A DNA stretch of 64,000 nucleotides from Notospermus geniculatus (taxonomy: Eukaryota; Nemertea; Pilidiophora; Heteronemertea; Lineidae). The stretch spans positions 119,629 through 183,628 of the forward strand of contig NMRB01001361.1 in the NCBI GenBank assembly GCA_002633025.1, in the 5' to 3' direction. The first letter of the stretch is position 1; each line of letters opens with the position of its first letter. The notes beneath the pieces are model-generated. The model searched no databases and was not told where the DNA came from. It was given only the letters and a program-made list of their open reading frames with translations. A program made the translations under genes and the position numbers. Below are positions 44,063 to 56,507 of this stretch, one piece after another.

Positions 44063-44464
44063 CAACTCACTGAATGACGACAAAAGAATTTTTCGCTGGC
44101 TACATGTACCTTGGCGCTGATCACTCAGTTGTAATGAAAGAGTCCTCACTTCAGCGTCTCAGCTGTATGTCCCGTGCCTCGACTAATTACGTTCTCATCA
44201 CACTGACACAGCATCATAATTAGCCACGGGAAATCTTCTCATTATAGAAGTCTTCTTTAACAGAAGGGAGGTAAGTGTTGATGAGAATGGCAGTATTAGA
44301 TCGACCCCAGGGAGAACACAGGAAGAAATAATACATGTAAATCGGTAATCTATCGACCGCCTAACGACAAAATGCATTCGAAGCCATCAAGGAATAGCAT
44401 CAACTAAATAAGTAAATAGCAAAGGTTTCACTAGGGTTTACGTTCAACATTCTGCATACATGTA

Positions 44465-45247
44465 CACTCATCCCAAAAAATAAATGGACAGTGGTTTTTT
44501 AACTCTTTACAGGAAGTGATGCATAATTTTGGGTTCCAGCTCAGATATATGGCCCTTCAACATCTCTTGTGTATGTCAAAGAGCAAATTTTAAGGAAAAA
44601 ATTAAAATATCGTGAAATTATCACTGTTTCAAAATATCATTGAAAATGAGATTTTTGAAATCTTGAAGTTTTTCATAAAAAACAAATTCATCATGAATCT
44701 ATGAAGAGTTCTAAGACTCATGGTGAAGAAATTACTGAAAAATATTTGCCCTATTCTGTGTTATTTTAAGGAATTGTGCATGAAAAACGGGACACTTTTT
44801 AACACAATTTAAAGAAAAAGTTTAATTTCTCTGTGACCGATGGTAATATAGTTACCGAATCTTGGTCAGTCTTAATCTTTTAGCGAAGGTTAATTCGTGA
44901 AAAATCTCAAATTTCAGATTTTTGATATTTTCGATAATCTCAAATATCATCAAAGTAAGCCAAGATTTTCAAACACTTTCTTCACTATATAATTATTTCT
45001 TAGAATTTTCCACAGATTACTTGAAAAGTCATTTCTGGTAAAAAATGTTAAGATTTCAAAAATCTCAATCTTGATGATATTTTAAAATAGTGATATTTTC
45101 ATGATAATTAATTTTTTTCCATGAAATTTCCTGTCTGACATACAGAGAGATGTTCAAGGGCCAGGTATCAAAGCTGCAACCCCATCGTGTGCATACCTCA
45201 GCTACAGAAGACAAAAACTTTTGTCCATTTATTTTTTGGGATGAGTG
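44465..45247. mobile_element. Foldback, CACTCATCCCAAAAAATAAA ends, TA flanks
   Basis: CACTCATCCCAAAAAATAAA is mirrored by TTTATTTTTTGGGATGAGTG, with TA on each side (44463-44464 and 45248-45249). The arms pair over several hundred bases with many mismatches. The TA target and end sequence fit a Tc1/mariner-derived element; there is no transposase. Confidence 0.85.
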
Positions 45248-45386
45248 TACCTATAATATAGTAGGAATATTCCTCCATAATTCCAACTGATTTCATTTCT
45301 GACTGTCTGACGTGAGTGCAAATTGTGAGTGCAAATTTCATTAGATTCTGTTGTGTAGATTTCAAAAAAGGTCACGTTATACTGTA

Positions 45387-46454
45387 CAGTCATTGACATA
45401 AGTTTATCTACACCTGATATCTTGAATATTTCAAATACTACTGGCCCAATAGGAGCTGTCAGCGCGTTGACCACTAGGTGTCACTAGGGCCCAATTCAAT
45501 GCATCTAGCGGACCCAGTCATTATCGATCGAGCAGCGATCATAATAGATTTCCTGTACATTTGGTCCGCTAAGACTGTGCTGCCATCTGTTAGCAATATG
45601 CGCGGCTGACTGCTCCTATTTTAACACGGTTTGTTCCATATGAAAGTATATCTTCTTGGTCACATTTCTGCATCAAAAGTTTGGAAATTTGGAAATATCA
45701 TAATTATGTAATACGTCATCAGAAAAAACCCTAAAAATCAACATTTTTATAATGTAATTTTTTTGTGACTTGTTGAAGGATTGGTAGAGTGGAAGTTTCT
45801 AAGGATTTTGAGCTTTGTTTCATCAAAATATCGTGAGTGGTTGCTGAGATATTTGAGATTATCAAAATTTCGATAATTTGAGTATTTCCAATTTTTCACG
45901 AAATTTTGATATTAGTGGACAGAGGTCACCTAAAAACGTAGGAGAATGACGTTTTGGAACTTTTAGCGTAAACTGGTTAGAAGTTAAGCATGTCTTAAGT
46001 TACGTGATATTCTGAAAATATGAATATCTCCGCCCAGTTAACGCAAAAAGTTCCAAAATTTTGTAAACCTATAATCTGAGGTTGCCTTGAACTAACAGCA
46101 TGAAAATTTCCTGAAAAACACGAAAATCTCAAATTATGAAAATTTTGATAATCTCAAATATCTCAGCAACCACTCGAGATATTTTGATGAAACAAAGCCC
46201 AAAATCGTGAGAAAGTTCCATTCTATCAAAACTGCAACAAGCCACAAAAAAATCCCATAATAAAAATTTTGATTTTTAGGGGGTTTTCTAATAAGCTATT
46301 ACATACTTATGATATTTCGAAATTTCCAAAATTTTGGTGCAGAAATATGACCAAGAAGACAGACTTTCATATGGTACAAACCGTGTTAAAATTGGCCCAG
46401 TAGTATTTGAAATATTCAAGGCATCAGGTGTAGATAAACTTATGTCAATGACTG
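45387..46454. mobile_element. Foldback, CAGTCATTGACATAAGTTTA ends, TA flanks
   Basis: CAGTCATTGACATAAGTTTA is mirrored by TAAACTTATGTCAATGACTG, with TA on each side. The arms extend through TTCATATGG-ACAAACCGTG and its complement. A truncated relative is at 15776-16085. A MITE at 45460-45616 interrupts the left arm. Confidence 0.85.
45460..45616. mobile_element. MITE nested in the foldback arm
   Basis: AGGAGCTGTCAGCGCG is mirrored by CGCGGCTGACTGCTCCT. The opposite foldback arm reads straight across the position (GTTAAAATTGGCCCAGTAG), so the insertion limits are clear. Confidence 0.8.
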
Positions 46455-47849
46455 TACATACTTAGATGGTTGGAACCACCGCAAATTATCTCGTGGAGAG
46501 AGCCATCTGTATACATTTCCATATGCCACAGGTAATTTGTACTGCAGCCCAGTGGTGTTGCTAACAATAAGCCTGCTACCTTCAATCGTGGAACTTTCTT
46601 TTAAATAAGCTTTATTTTCAATCCCAAATAATTTAAGTGTAACACCGTCATAAAAAACATACTTTGGTGCAAACTTGGTGCAAACTACACTGTATGTTAC
46701 GTAAACACAAAATTTGGATAAGAGCTACCGGTATGCTGTGGCAAGTAAGAGGGGGCAGAGCTAGCTTCTGCCAAGTATCTCAGCAAAACATTTAGCCAAG
46801 TAGCAGTTCAGTTAGCCAAATTTTACATTCGAATGGATTTTCAGTGTTGAAAATTTTTCCCAAGTGGTTCAGGTTTTAGCCAAATTAGAGGTGAAATAGC
46901 CAATGGCGATTTGGCGAATGGGAACGCCATCGTTGTAGTACGAGAAGCTTTGGACGCCAAGCAATAGATCGTTCGCAGTTGATTCATGATACTTATTCCT
47001 TTATGATAACGAACGATTCGCATTTTTTCGACCCAAAGATATGGGCGATCACTTATAGGAGCAGCCACAAAATCGGCATGAATTAACTTAACTTACTTAG
47101 TGGCGCTTCCTGTAGGGAGGGACATACCGGGTACTGACTTTGTGAAAAGTACCTTATTTTCCAAGCTAGACGTAGGCACAGCCATCGTGCAGTTTAGATG
47201 CGAGCTTAGGATGTACGTTCTAGATGGTAGTTGAATTCCACCAGAGTTGCTGCCATTAACTACACCTCAGTAATCTTAATGTGATCATTTACAGGAACTA
47301 ATCGGAGTTGCCCCTCAGACGATCTTAGAACAACAAACAACCGATGTTTCCTGCAAAAACACTACATTCAACGCAGCTTGATATATACCAATAGTTTAAA
47401 AAATCCTTTACTATCATTTTTATGAAAAATTATGCTGCTCAGTTGCACCTGTATAACAGCCTCCTGGATTAGGTGGTACCTTGATCATCAAGCCAGGCTT
47501 TGGGGTAGTCAGGCTTTCTGCTGCTCTGCAAGGATATTTATATAGGGGGAAATATAGGGCTTTTCTATCCCAAAAATAGGGATTTATAGGGATGTTTTGT
47601 AGGGAAAAATAAAGGGTATTTTTGGGCTTTCGTCCCAATATTTGACATGATTGGCAGAGTATATCATGTGAAAGCAGGCCTATATGGGCTACAGGGGCTA
47701 ATGTTCCTCACACTCTGATGCCACCACTGACCGAAAGAAGGAACTTGTCCTCATCAATTGACTGTACAGTAAACCATGTATGCCAACGACAGGGATCACA
47801 GCATTCGCGGACTCGCGAGCTCGCGTCGAAATACTGGAAAAAAGAAAAT
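46455..47849. other. No gene recognised
   Basis: TATAGGG/TTTATAGGGA words cluster at 47540-47630 and again at 48915-48990. Otherwise only short frames. Confidence 0.35.
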
Positions 47850-48085
47850 TAAAGCATGGCGCACACCTGCGATTTTTAGGCGACCGGCCTTGCAACCACA
47901 GCAGCGACTGTACATATTTTTAGTTTTTTAAAGTTTTTGTTGACTCGTTTGCGACTAATGCTTCATTGGAAAATCAGTGATGTCGCGGATGATCGACCTC
48001 AAAGGTACCGGTAATTATCGCATGCGACGTAGTAGTCGCATCGGTAGTCGCCCTCATTTTAGTCGCTCGTGTGCGCCATGCTTAA
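47850..48085. mobile_element. MITE family P, intact copy
   Basis: AAGCATGGCGCACACCTGCG is mirrored by GAGCGACTAAAATG-like sequence ending CGTGTGCGCCATGCTT. The middle reads GTTGACTCGTTTGCGACTAA and GATGTCGCGGATGA. It gives the empty site for the insertion at 57761-57980. Confidence 0.75.
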
Positions 48086-48299
48086 GGTCTTGCGATACAT
48101 ATGCGAAAATTTTGGGATCCTGGAAATCAATGCAGCATAAGTCGACGGCGTCGGGAAATATCGTACTATTCTTGCTTTTCTATGATGAATCTATCCCTTA
48201 TCTGTCGATTTATGTAAAAAGCAACATGATAGTAATAAGTACAGTACACTAATTAACGAAGGTTAATTACTACCCTATATTTTTTCACTAGATTTGACG

Positions 48300-48540
48300 C
48301 CATTTGCATCATATAAGGACTGAGATGCCAACTTTTGGACACATGGTGTATCAAAGTTGCCCCGATGGCTGCACAGAGGGATTTCTCAAAATTCATCCTC
48401 TGTTAGCTTTAATTGGCTAATTAGTCGCCTAAAATGGTGCAAAAATGATTTTTTGCAATATCTTTGCGGAAAATTATTAATTTCAAAAATCCCTCTGTAC
48501 AGCCCTCCGTGCTGATGAAAGGTATCCGATGCAAAAAGAA
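48300..48540. repeat. Weak inverted repeat
   Basis: GGCTGCACAGAGGGATTT near 48366 pairs with AAATCCCTCTGTACAGCC near 48486-48503. Limits not resolved. Confidence 0.45.
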
Positions 48541-49019
48541 TTTTCGAAATATCTCGCAAGGTGTAGAAATGAGAGCAGTTTTAGTGAAGACACCCTCTGA
48601 CAATACATGGCATGAGTAGTATTCATATGTAAATAACCCACGTTGGGGAGCTCCTGACCTCTTCTGATTATAAGCTATTGAAAAATTTATTGAAGCTCAG
48701 GAAACCTCTTTGCCCAATACGTTTTTGAATCCATGTAGGTTTTCTGCACGCAGTGAGGTAAGAATCATTGAATAAATTCAGGAACAACCTATAATCCGGG
48801 AAACCGCAGACCTGACGACATGTGGGTTGTTATATTCATCGAACCGTACTAACCACGAAGTCGCCGAGTCGCTGACATTTGGGCGCGAAAGCATATGTAT
48901 CGGGTGACCTAAGGGAAACCAAAAATAGGGTTTATAGGGAAAATTAGGTATTTATAGGGAGAACAAAAAAATAGGGATTTATAGGAATTATTAGGGCCGG
49001 CAGAAAGGCTGGATAGTGG

Positions 49020-49803
49020 ATCTAAAGCTAGGAATCCACTGCTGATTTTCTGCGTTGCGTTGCGTTGCGACTCGCTTTGCAACCTGATTCTGCTTTGCGA
49101 CCTGATTCCCGATGCGCTGCATTGCAACTGGCGATCGAACTTGCTTTTGCTTGCGTTGGAAAAGTAGACAGCACCGCAAGGTGGCAATGCTGGTCCACTA
49201 CTGCGTTGCGTTGCGATCGTGAGCAGTTTTATACCTTGACTGTTCAAAATATCCCGCGAGAGTTGAGGGGTCCAAATATAGCCATGTGGGGCTGGCTAAT
49301 AATTCCCTTATCAACAATCAACAATGTTTCGATTACAATTCATAATATGCTATGTTATTGCCCCCTAGGCTTCTTTTGGTTTTATAACCTTCGCCTATGA
49401 ACTGAGTTGGCAAACATTTGCTTCTCTATTCGGGCTCTACTCCAGCCCTGCTGGTCCCCGTCTTCAGCCATGTTGTAGGAATAGGCCTATTTCATGCTTT
49501 TGTCCGCGGGAATCGAATTCACGTGTTGAAATTGCACAATTCTATTGGGTTATCTGCTGAGGCATGACTGCGCTGCACCTCGCTACCTGCGATTTTATCT
49601 AACAAGTTGAATACGAGCGCAAGGAACTGATACCGGTCGCCGACCTGAAATTGATCACATCTTCGTCAGTGGTGGAAATCACGTAGCTGGTCCACTGCTG
49701 ATTCTCGATCGGCGACCGAGTGCCCAGTTGCAACGCAACCCAGTTGCAAAGCGAGTCGCAACGAAAAATCAGCTAGAAAATCAATGGTGGATTCCCCGCT
49801 TAA
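49020..49803. mobile_element. MITE-like element with GCGTTGCGTTGCG-rich arm
   Basis: AAGCTAGGAATCCACTGCTG at the left is mirrored by ATGGTGGATTCCCCGCTT at the right. GCGACTCGCTTTGCAAC pairs with GTTGCAAAGCGAGTCGC. TGGTCCACT words occur in both arms. Confidence 0.65.
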
Positions 49804-50322
49804 GCGACGATCTAAGTTTGCCTCATGCGATCCAGGCTTCGCATGTCACGATACGGAAAGGGGCTTTGAAATTAAGATTGCGATTTGTGATCCGTGGGAA
49901 AACTGAAGGAACTATGATCTTGCAATTTGTAGGGACAATTCTGTGTTTCAGACCAATTTCAATGGAATACATACAACAATCAATAACATGTGAAGTACCC
50001 GGTAATTTTTAAAGACAAAAGCGTTTAAAACTGTTCGCATACAAAGAAATAATCATTTATTTTATACGATATTTGGCATATGGATTTGGGTGGCATTCAT
50101 TTTTATGGTAAAATCAAAGAAACAACAGAAAAAAGTCAGGAAATTTCGATATTCTGTTTTTGAAATGCAACAAACTGACCATGTAGTTCTTCTGGAAAGG
50201 ACTGATCTATTGATCCTTCTGGGGTGCGAGGTAGGCCTACAATGTACCAGCATGCTTGGCAAAGAAAAGCTGTCTTTGTTGTCACAGCTATTGTATGAAC
50301 AGTCTTACATGTACATCAGGCC

Positions 50323-51026
50323 AGGGGCCATATGCATAAAACTACTTATGAAAATCCCAAGGGATTCCCTCAAACCACCATTAAAGTGGAAATCTTAACT
50401 TAAGGGAGATGCAAAAAGCTACTTTGGAATAGTGAAAGCCTCAAAATCACCCTTAACTCTAAGTGTGGTCACAGTTCCCTTAACTGACTCCTTAACTTCA
50501 CAGTTGTGGCAGACACAGGTTGGAATATGCTATCCATGCTGTTTTTTAATGCATGCTAGCCAAATAGGCCGGGGAAATTATGTGCTAGGCTAGGGTGGGA
50601 TAACATTGAACTGTGCCAAGGATTTTGATTTGACAGACCATGTATCCTCTTTCTGTCCTACCAATTTGGCAACCTCTTTTTTGTTTTCCACCGTTAATAG
50701 CCACTTTACACAGTTCCTAACATACTAAAATGTGCATTACAGCATTGCCTGCACTGAGTCATGTTCATGTACATGCAGCCTACATTTGAGAAACCTTCTT
50801 TAAGTATAACACTCAAGAAATCTGGGAAACCCCTTGAATACTAAAATTTCATTGGCTGACACCACAATTCCTGGAAATACTTTAGTTAAGGGTTGCCCTT
50901 ACCTGAGTATGCCCTTAGTTTGTTTTATGCATACACCTAAGTATGACACTTGGTAAAGTGAAATCCTTAGACTTTAAGGGTAAGTTTTACACTTAACCTA
51001 AGGATGTTTTATGCATATGGCCCCAG
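50323..51026. mobile_element. Element with GGGGCCATATGCATAAAAC ends
   Basis: GGGGCCATATGCATAAAAC is mirrored by GTTTTATGCATATGGCCCC. The arms carry CCTTAA/TTAAGG words. The ends match those of family A, but the interior words differ. Confidence 0.75.
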
Positions 51027-51168
51027 GAGCTAGCCAGTACCAAAGTTACATGACTTTCCTTTCCTTAGGCTGAGTTTACATCGGATGACACGTGAAACGC
51101 GACACGCGACACGTTCTACGGGTTACGCATGTCATGATGATCGAACTAGGTATTTCCAATAAAGTCGT

Positions 51169-51478
51169 TCCATAGAGTTAACGTTTTCACTTTTCACTTT
51201 TCCCGTTTTATTTTTCACGTTCTTTCATTTGGAGGGTTGGTTCCACAGAATTCACGCCCAAAAGAATGAGCATGTTCATTCATTGAGTCATGGGTGATTT
51301 TCATTTATTCACGCATGAAATGAATCGTACTTTTCCGAAGGTAGAAAAATGACGCCTATGGAACCCGCATCATAAGAAATACATTGCCCAATCTTGGGTT
51401 CACCCGTGAAACATGACAATTCACGCGTGAACCGTGCAAAAACCGTGAAAACGTGAACTCTATGGAACGGGAGCCTTA
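51169..51478. mobile_element. MITE family S, copy 1
   Basis: GTTCCATAGAGTTAACGTTT is mirrored by AACGTGAACTCTATGGAAC. Copy 2 is at 52990-53308. The arms repeat TTTTCAC and CACGCATGAA words. Confidence 0.85.
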
Positions 51479-51949
51479 GGCTGAGTTTACATCGGATGAC
51501 ACGTGAAACGCGACACGCGACACATTCCACGCGACACGGTCTCGACCGTTTACATCGGGGACACACATGTCTTGTCATTTGACATTCTACGCGATATTGC
51601 CGGTAGGATAGAATCGTCGGAGGAGGAAATACTCCTTCTAGATGCAGAAAAAAGAGAAAATGAAGACAGCAGCTCACGTGGAGTCGACATTTCCTCGTCG
51701 TGCGAGACATTCTTTGGAGAATTCCATGCAACTTTCCAGAATTTGCGCGACAACCCAGTCCGGGAAGTGTTCTTCAATCAGCTGAGGATGTCTTGTGAAA
51801 GTTTTCATGAGCTGCTGAGTTCCAATGTAAAGGTATCAGTGAAATACAGCCTGTGTGATCTTGCTACACGGCCCGAAAATCGTGCATGCGCGACACCCGT
51901 GTCCCGTGTAACTGATGTCACATGAAACGTGTCCTCTGATGTAAACGGT
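51479..51949 (+). pseudogene. Harbinger-derived element with a transposase N-terminal fragment
   Basis: GTTTACATCGGATGACACGT and ACGTGTCCTCTGATGTAAAC bound it. The frame 51503-51925 (140 codons, but its first and last parts are terminal repeat) includes EFHATFQNLRDNPVREVFF and NQLRMSCESFHELLS, which fits the conserved start of PIF/Harbinger (HARBI1-like) transposases. The catalytic DDE part is absent. A reversed, frame-broken copy is at 53309-53781. Confidence 0.6.
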
Positions 51950-52047
51950 TTATTGGAAATACCTTGTTCGATCATCATGACATGCGTAACCCGTAGAACG
52001 TGTCGCGTGTCGCGTTTCAAGTGTCATCTGATGTAAACTCAGCCTTA

Positions 52048-52837
52048 AGGTCGATCTACATGTATAGTCATTGGGTTTTCCCCCAGACAAGCACATTCCA
52101 AGCGACCCACTGGAGTGAAACTGAATGAATCATCATGAATAATAATTGCCTCAACTCTGTTCGCCAATTTTAGGCCGCGTTAGCGCTGGAATAGATTTTA
52201 TTGTTGTCAGTCAATTGTAGGCCTTGGCATTCAATGGTCCGCTGATTTGCCCACATAATATTTGGAAACGCAGTATAGTGAACGTGTGTTGCAAATAGTA
52301 AACAAACCCACGTGGAGAATAAAGTTTCAAAATTGCGAGCAGTTTTTCTCCCACTTTTATAAACATTTTTCAAACTTTGAAACTGGAAATGTGTTGTTCA
52401 CCAAATGGAGCTTGTCCGTATAACAGCCGATTCTGGGATTTTTAAGTAGATGTCCGCGAAATTCACGAAACAGAGAAAATTATGTGGAGTAAAAGCTAAA
52501 CTTTGTTAATTATAAGCATAATTAGCATATTTTTTAAAAATCTGCGGTTATACCGACATGCACCAGGTATGGCTGCGTCTTTTCCAACAGAGTTTGCTTC
52601 GATGCGACATAGCATGTTGACGGAAAATTGCTCAAGGAATTTTTTTCGGCCTTTCCAACAAAGTCATTTTTCTGGGCAATCCGGAAATAGGATCCAGTTA
52701 TTTAGGGTGAAAGTTCACTTAGATGCTTCATGCGTAACGTACCGTACCAGAAATGTTTTTGTAATCATTGTTATCATGAATTATCACGAATTTAAGTTGG
52801 GCAGTTCGGCGCCACGCAATGGGTATAGATCGACCTT
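52048..52837. mobile_element. Element with AAGGTCGATCTACA ends
   Basis: AAGGTCGATCTACATGTATA and GTCATTGGG are partly mirrored by CGCAATGGGTATAGATCGACCTT at 52815-52838. The interior is about 740 bases without coding potential. Confidence 0.55.
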
Positions 52838-52992
52838 AAGCCGGTGACAGACTAGCGCGACGCGGCGCGGAGCTAAGCGTTTTCTTTTGTGTTTTCAGGC
52901 ACCACTGAGCACCATGTGCAGTGGAGCGCAAAAACACAAAAGAAAACGCGTCGCTCCGCCTCGCGTACGCACTAGTCTGTCACCGCCTTTAG
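52838..52992. mobile_element. MITE with GCCGGTGACAGACTAG ends
   Basis: AAGCCGGTGACAGACTAGCG is mirrored by CGCACTAGTCTGTCACCGCC. Inner GCGTTTTCTTTTGTGTTTT pairs with AAAACACAAAAGAAAACGC. Confidence 0.85.
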
Positions 52993-53308
52993 GCTCCCGT
53001 TCCATAGAGTTAACGTTTTCACTTTTCACTTTTCCCGTTTCATTTTTCACGGTCTTTCATTTAGAGGGTTGGTTCCACAGAATTCACGCCCAAAAGAATG
53101 AGCATGTTCATTCTTCGAGTCACGAGTGATTTTCATTTATTCACGCATGAAATGAACCGTACTTGTCCGAAGGTAGAAAAATGACGTCTATGGAACCCGC
53201 ATCATAAGAAATACATTGCCCAATCTTGGGTTCACCCATGAAACATGACAATTCAGGCGTGAAACGTGCAAAAACCGTGAAAACGTGAACTCTATGGAAA
53301 TGGAGCCT
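52993..53308. mobile_element. MITE family S, copy 2
   Basis: GGCTCCCGTTCCATAGAGTT is mirrored by AACTCTATGGAAATGGAGCC. It is close to copy 1 over its whole length and abuts the reversed Harbinger fragment. Confidence 0.85.
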
Positions 53309-53781
53309 TAGAGGACACGTTTCATGTGACATCAGTTACACGGGACACGGGTATCGCGCATGCACGATTTTCGGGCCGTGTAGCAAGTTCACACAGGTTG
53401 TATTTGACGGATTTCTTTACATTGAAACTCAGCAGCTCATGAAAACTTTCACAAGACATCCTCAGGTGACTAAAGAACACTTCTCCACTAGGTTGTAGCG
53501 CAAAATCTGGAAAGTTGTTTGGAATTCTCCAAGAATGTCTAGCAGGAGGAAATGTTGTCTACTCCACATGCACCGCCGTCTTCATTTTCTCTTTTTTCTG
53601 CATCCAGAAGGAGTAAAACACCAATCATTTGCTCCTCCGACGATTCCATCCTGGCGGCAAGAGAGTAGAATGTTAACTGACCAAGACATGCGTGTCCTCG
53701 TTGTAAACGGCCGAGACTTTGTCGCGTGGCATGTGTCGCGTGTCACGTTTCACGTGTCATCTGATGTAAACCCATCCTTAC
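53309..53781 (-). pseudogene. Reversed copy of the Harbinger-derived element
   Basis: AGGACACGTTTCATGTGACA to GTGTCATCTGATGTAAAC matches 51479-51949 in reverse, with several frame-breaking differences in the transposase-like part. Confidence 0.65.
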
Positions 53782-54154
53782 AGAGCAGTAGGGCTTTGGA
53801 AAGTTTGAATTGGACGAGTAGAGGGCAGGTTGCTGGCTATTCAAAACAATGTTTTATTAGACAGACTAGCATATTGTACCCGTGGGCGGTAGCATGCATG
53901 AGTGTGTTTGGGGGGGGGGGGGAATTATTGGGGTNTTACGAAGTATGGCGAACACCTTGTGAACACCTTTATTTGCACCCTCATTGCCGCTAGGCGCTAC
54001 GCACCATGGTCCATGCCGCATGTTGCCATGATGATATTTGATAGACCTTATTATACATGATTTACATCCATTCCCCTGCCAAATAAACGCAAAGTCTTAT
54101 AATACACGATGAAAAAAGAGAAAGGTAAAAGAAAAAAAACAAAATACTAATAAA

Positions 54155-54485
54155 TGAAGGCGAAGAAAATTTACACGGCCCGCGAATCGAACCCGAGACC
54201 TTCTGCTCTATAGGCAGGCTGCTTTGCCACTCGGTCATGGCGACTCTGCATTGTACCGCCCGCTAATATGCATGAATGTATTGTTTGGATATGTCAGGCG
54301 GCGCTGGAAAATTTCCTGTGTTCAAATTTCGGCAAAGAGGCGAATCGTTAACCTCCCCAACGTCAATGTAGATAATTTTCAAAATAACAGACACTTTTTG
54401 TATCAAAGACTGAAGAAAACACTGCGATTGTATATAAAGTACCGATACATTACGAACTATATCGCGCATGAATATTGATATGTGA
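54155..54485 (-). repeat. tRNA-containing interspersed repeat, copy 2
   Basis: Same layout as 13-345: a minus-strand body, then the tRNA-like module (54243-54174), then a TGTAAATTTTCTTCGCC tail. Confidence 0.7.
54174..54243 (-). pseudogene. tRNA-like module, copy 2
   Basis: The A box has GACCGAGTGG and the B box GGTTCGATTCG. A four-pair anticodon stem (CTGC/GCAG) with a seven-base loop is possible, but the acceptor ends do not pair. Confidence 0.55.
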
Positions 54486-54894
54486 ACAGTCTTACTGGTA
54501 TTTATCGTAGTTTCTCCAATTGCCGCTAGGCGCTACGCTGTCGGACGGATGTGGAACTCTCCTGTCTTTCGATTATGGAACAAAAAGGCGTTTTTTACAG
54601 AAAACGGGGGAAAACATCGAAAAAGAATCCCACGTCGACTTATGGCACATTATTACACACAGCAGGGCAGCGGTCAAGGGACATTTGAAAGCCAAACGTA
54701 GGAGGAGAACGATCACAAACATTAGGCCCCTACCTCCCGTACGTCAATTATAGTATAGATTACCTCACTGAATCAGTTTGTAATGCTTTCTATGCCAAAA
54801 AACAACATCCCTTTTAGATGAATTGTTGAACCCATCTTGCCACAAAAGTCATCCAGTCCTGTTATGTCACTGTTGTTATGACTGTATTGACGTA

Positions 54895-56095
54895 CACTCT
54901 CTTAGGAAAGTAAAAGGACAGCAAGTTTTCCTCAAAAACCATTGGAGCTACAGCAATGGTATTTGCACCCAGTCTGTAGCAACATGTTGGGCATAGAACC
55001 ATGGTGTTTTGCCACAAATCAATTTTAATTAATTAAGAGAAAAATGACATTTTATAAAATCGCTTTTTTGACAATTTTTGAAAAATCGTCCGATTTCAAA
55101 TTTTCTTCCTTCATTATATTCAACTTGCCTGACTGACCAACATCTGCAACTTTTCCTTTTTAAAATCTCAAGAGAAAATGCCTCTTTTGGCATTTTTTAG
55201 CAAAAATAAATCCCACTCACACAGTCATGTAGAAACACCTCTAGGACAGCCCCTCTTTACGGATTTTATAGTCTGAAGTCTAGGCCTGGGGCTGTTCCAG
55301 TTCAGTTCTCACGTTATGCACCAAATGACTTCAACCCATGTCTTTTCAGTGCAAAACCTCATCAATACCATGAATGCAATTCGGCCCTTTTCTCCTAAAG
55401 TGCTGGCTTTCGGCCCTCAAGTCATTTTACTGTCTTATCACCAACCTCGATGATGATGAGTTTATTATAACAAGTCAATAGCCAAGGAAATGTTATGAAT
55501 TAACTATTCTGATAATTTTATATTTTATCTTATGCTGATTTTCTGGATTTTCCAGCCCGATTCCTCTGATTCCTCCGATTCCTCTGATTCCTCTAAATCG
55601 ACATGGCCCATGAATTGGCTTTTATTGTAAAAGGAAGTTACGTCATACTGTCAATATAACCAGAGTCTTGGGAGACCACAGGTTTTGTTGATCACTGTCT
55701 GTTATGACGCCAAGATTCTGTGCTAAGAGGGGCTCTCCAAGAGGTGTTGTCTGCTTGACTGTATGAGTGGGATTTATTTTGCTGCAAAATGCGAAAAGAG
55801 GTCTTTTCTCTTGATATTTTAAAAGGGAAAAGTTGCAGATGTTGGTCAGTCAGGCAAATTGAATGTAATGAAAAAAGAAAATTTGAAATCAAACGATTTT
55901 TCAAAAATTGTCAAAAAAGTCATTTTACAAAATGTCATTTTTCTCTTAATTAATTAAAGTTGATTTTTGGCAAAACAGCATGGTTCTATGGCCAACATGT
56001 TGCTACAGATTGGTTGCAACTACCATTGCTGTAGCTCCAATGGTTTTTGAGATATTTAGGAAAACTTGCTGTCCTTTTACCTTCCTACAAGAGTG
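54895..56095. mobile_element. Foldback, CACTCTCTTAGGAAAG ends, 1.2 kb
   Basis: CACTCTCTTAGGAAAGTAAA is mirrored by TTTACCTTCCTACAAGAGTG. The arms continue through TTGCTGTCC, CCAATGG, ACATGTTGG and TTAATTAATTAAGAG and their complements. TA precedes the left end; the right flank is CA, so the target duplication is not intact. Confidence 0.85.
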
Positions 56096-56099
56096 CACT

Positions 56100-56229
56100 T
56101 CCTTGAAGCTCCCCAGCAAAGCATTGGCAGTAAAATGTCCACTTTATTCATACGAAAGCAAGCACAATCTGTTCCTTTTAGCAAGTGCTTCTTCTTCTTG
56201 AAGTATTGGCTTGCAAGCAAATGCTAGTT
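56100..56229 (+). mobile_element. Fragment of a word-repeat element
   Basis: AAGCAAGCACAATC, AGCAAGTGCTTC and TTGCAAGCAAATGCTAG, ending TTCATATGACCCA, fit the right half of the families at 6086 and 23251. Confidence 0.5.
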
Positions 56230-56377
56230 TTTGTTCATATGACCCATTAGTTCAGGAGTTCTTGCACCTTTCGTGTTTTCGGATTTGGCCACCTGGTGGC
56301 TAAGCTAAGAATCAGTTCGGACCGAAACTTGGTGTGTGAGTTACTCTCACCTGGGGGAACATGTGCACAAAGTTTCA

Positions 56378-56507
56378 GGGCCGACCGCACAGCAAGTCCC
56401 ATAGTGCTACCGGTGCCTATCGGCAGTTAGTTATAACGCATTTCCCCATTGACTGAACCGCCGATAGGCACCGAAAGTACTATCGGACATTCTGTGCGGT
56501 CGGCCCT
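56378..56507. mobile_element. MITE with GGGCCGACCGCACAG ends
   Basis: GGGCCGACCGCACAGCAAGT is mirrored by CATTCTGTGCGGTCGGCCC. Inner CGGTGCCTATCGGC pairs with GCCGATAGGCACCG. Confidence 0.88.

Larger units (their letters stand above)
51062..52047. mobile_element. PIF/Harbinger-like MITE (outer), filled by two further elements
   Basis: GGCTGAGTTTACATCGGATG to TATTTCCAATAAA (51064-51168) is mirrored at 51950-52046 (TTTATTGGAAATA to CATCTGATGTAAACTCAGCC). The loop now contains 51169-51478 and 51479-51949. Confidence 0.75.
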
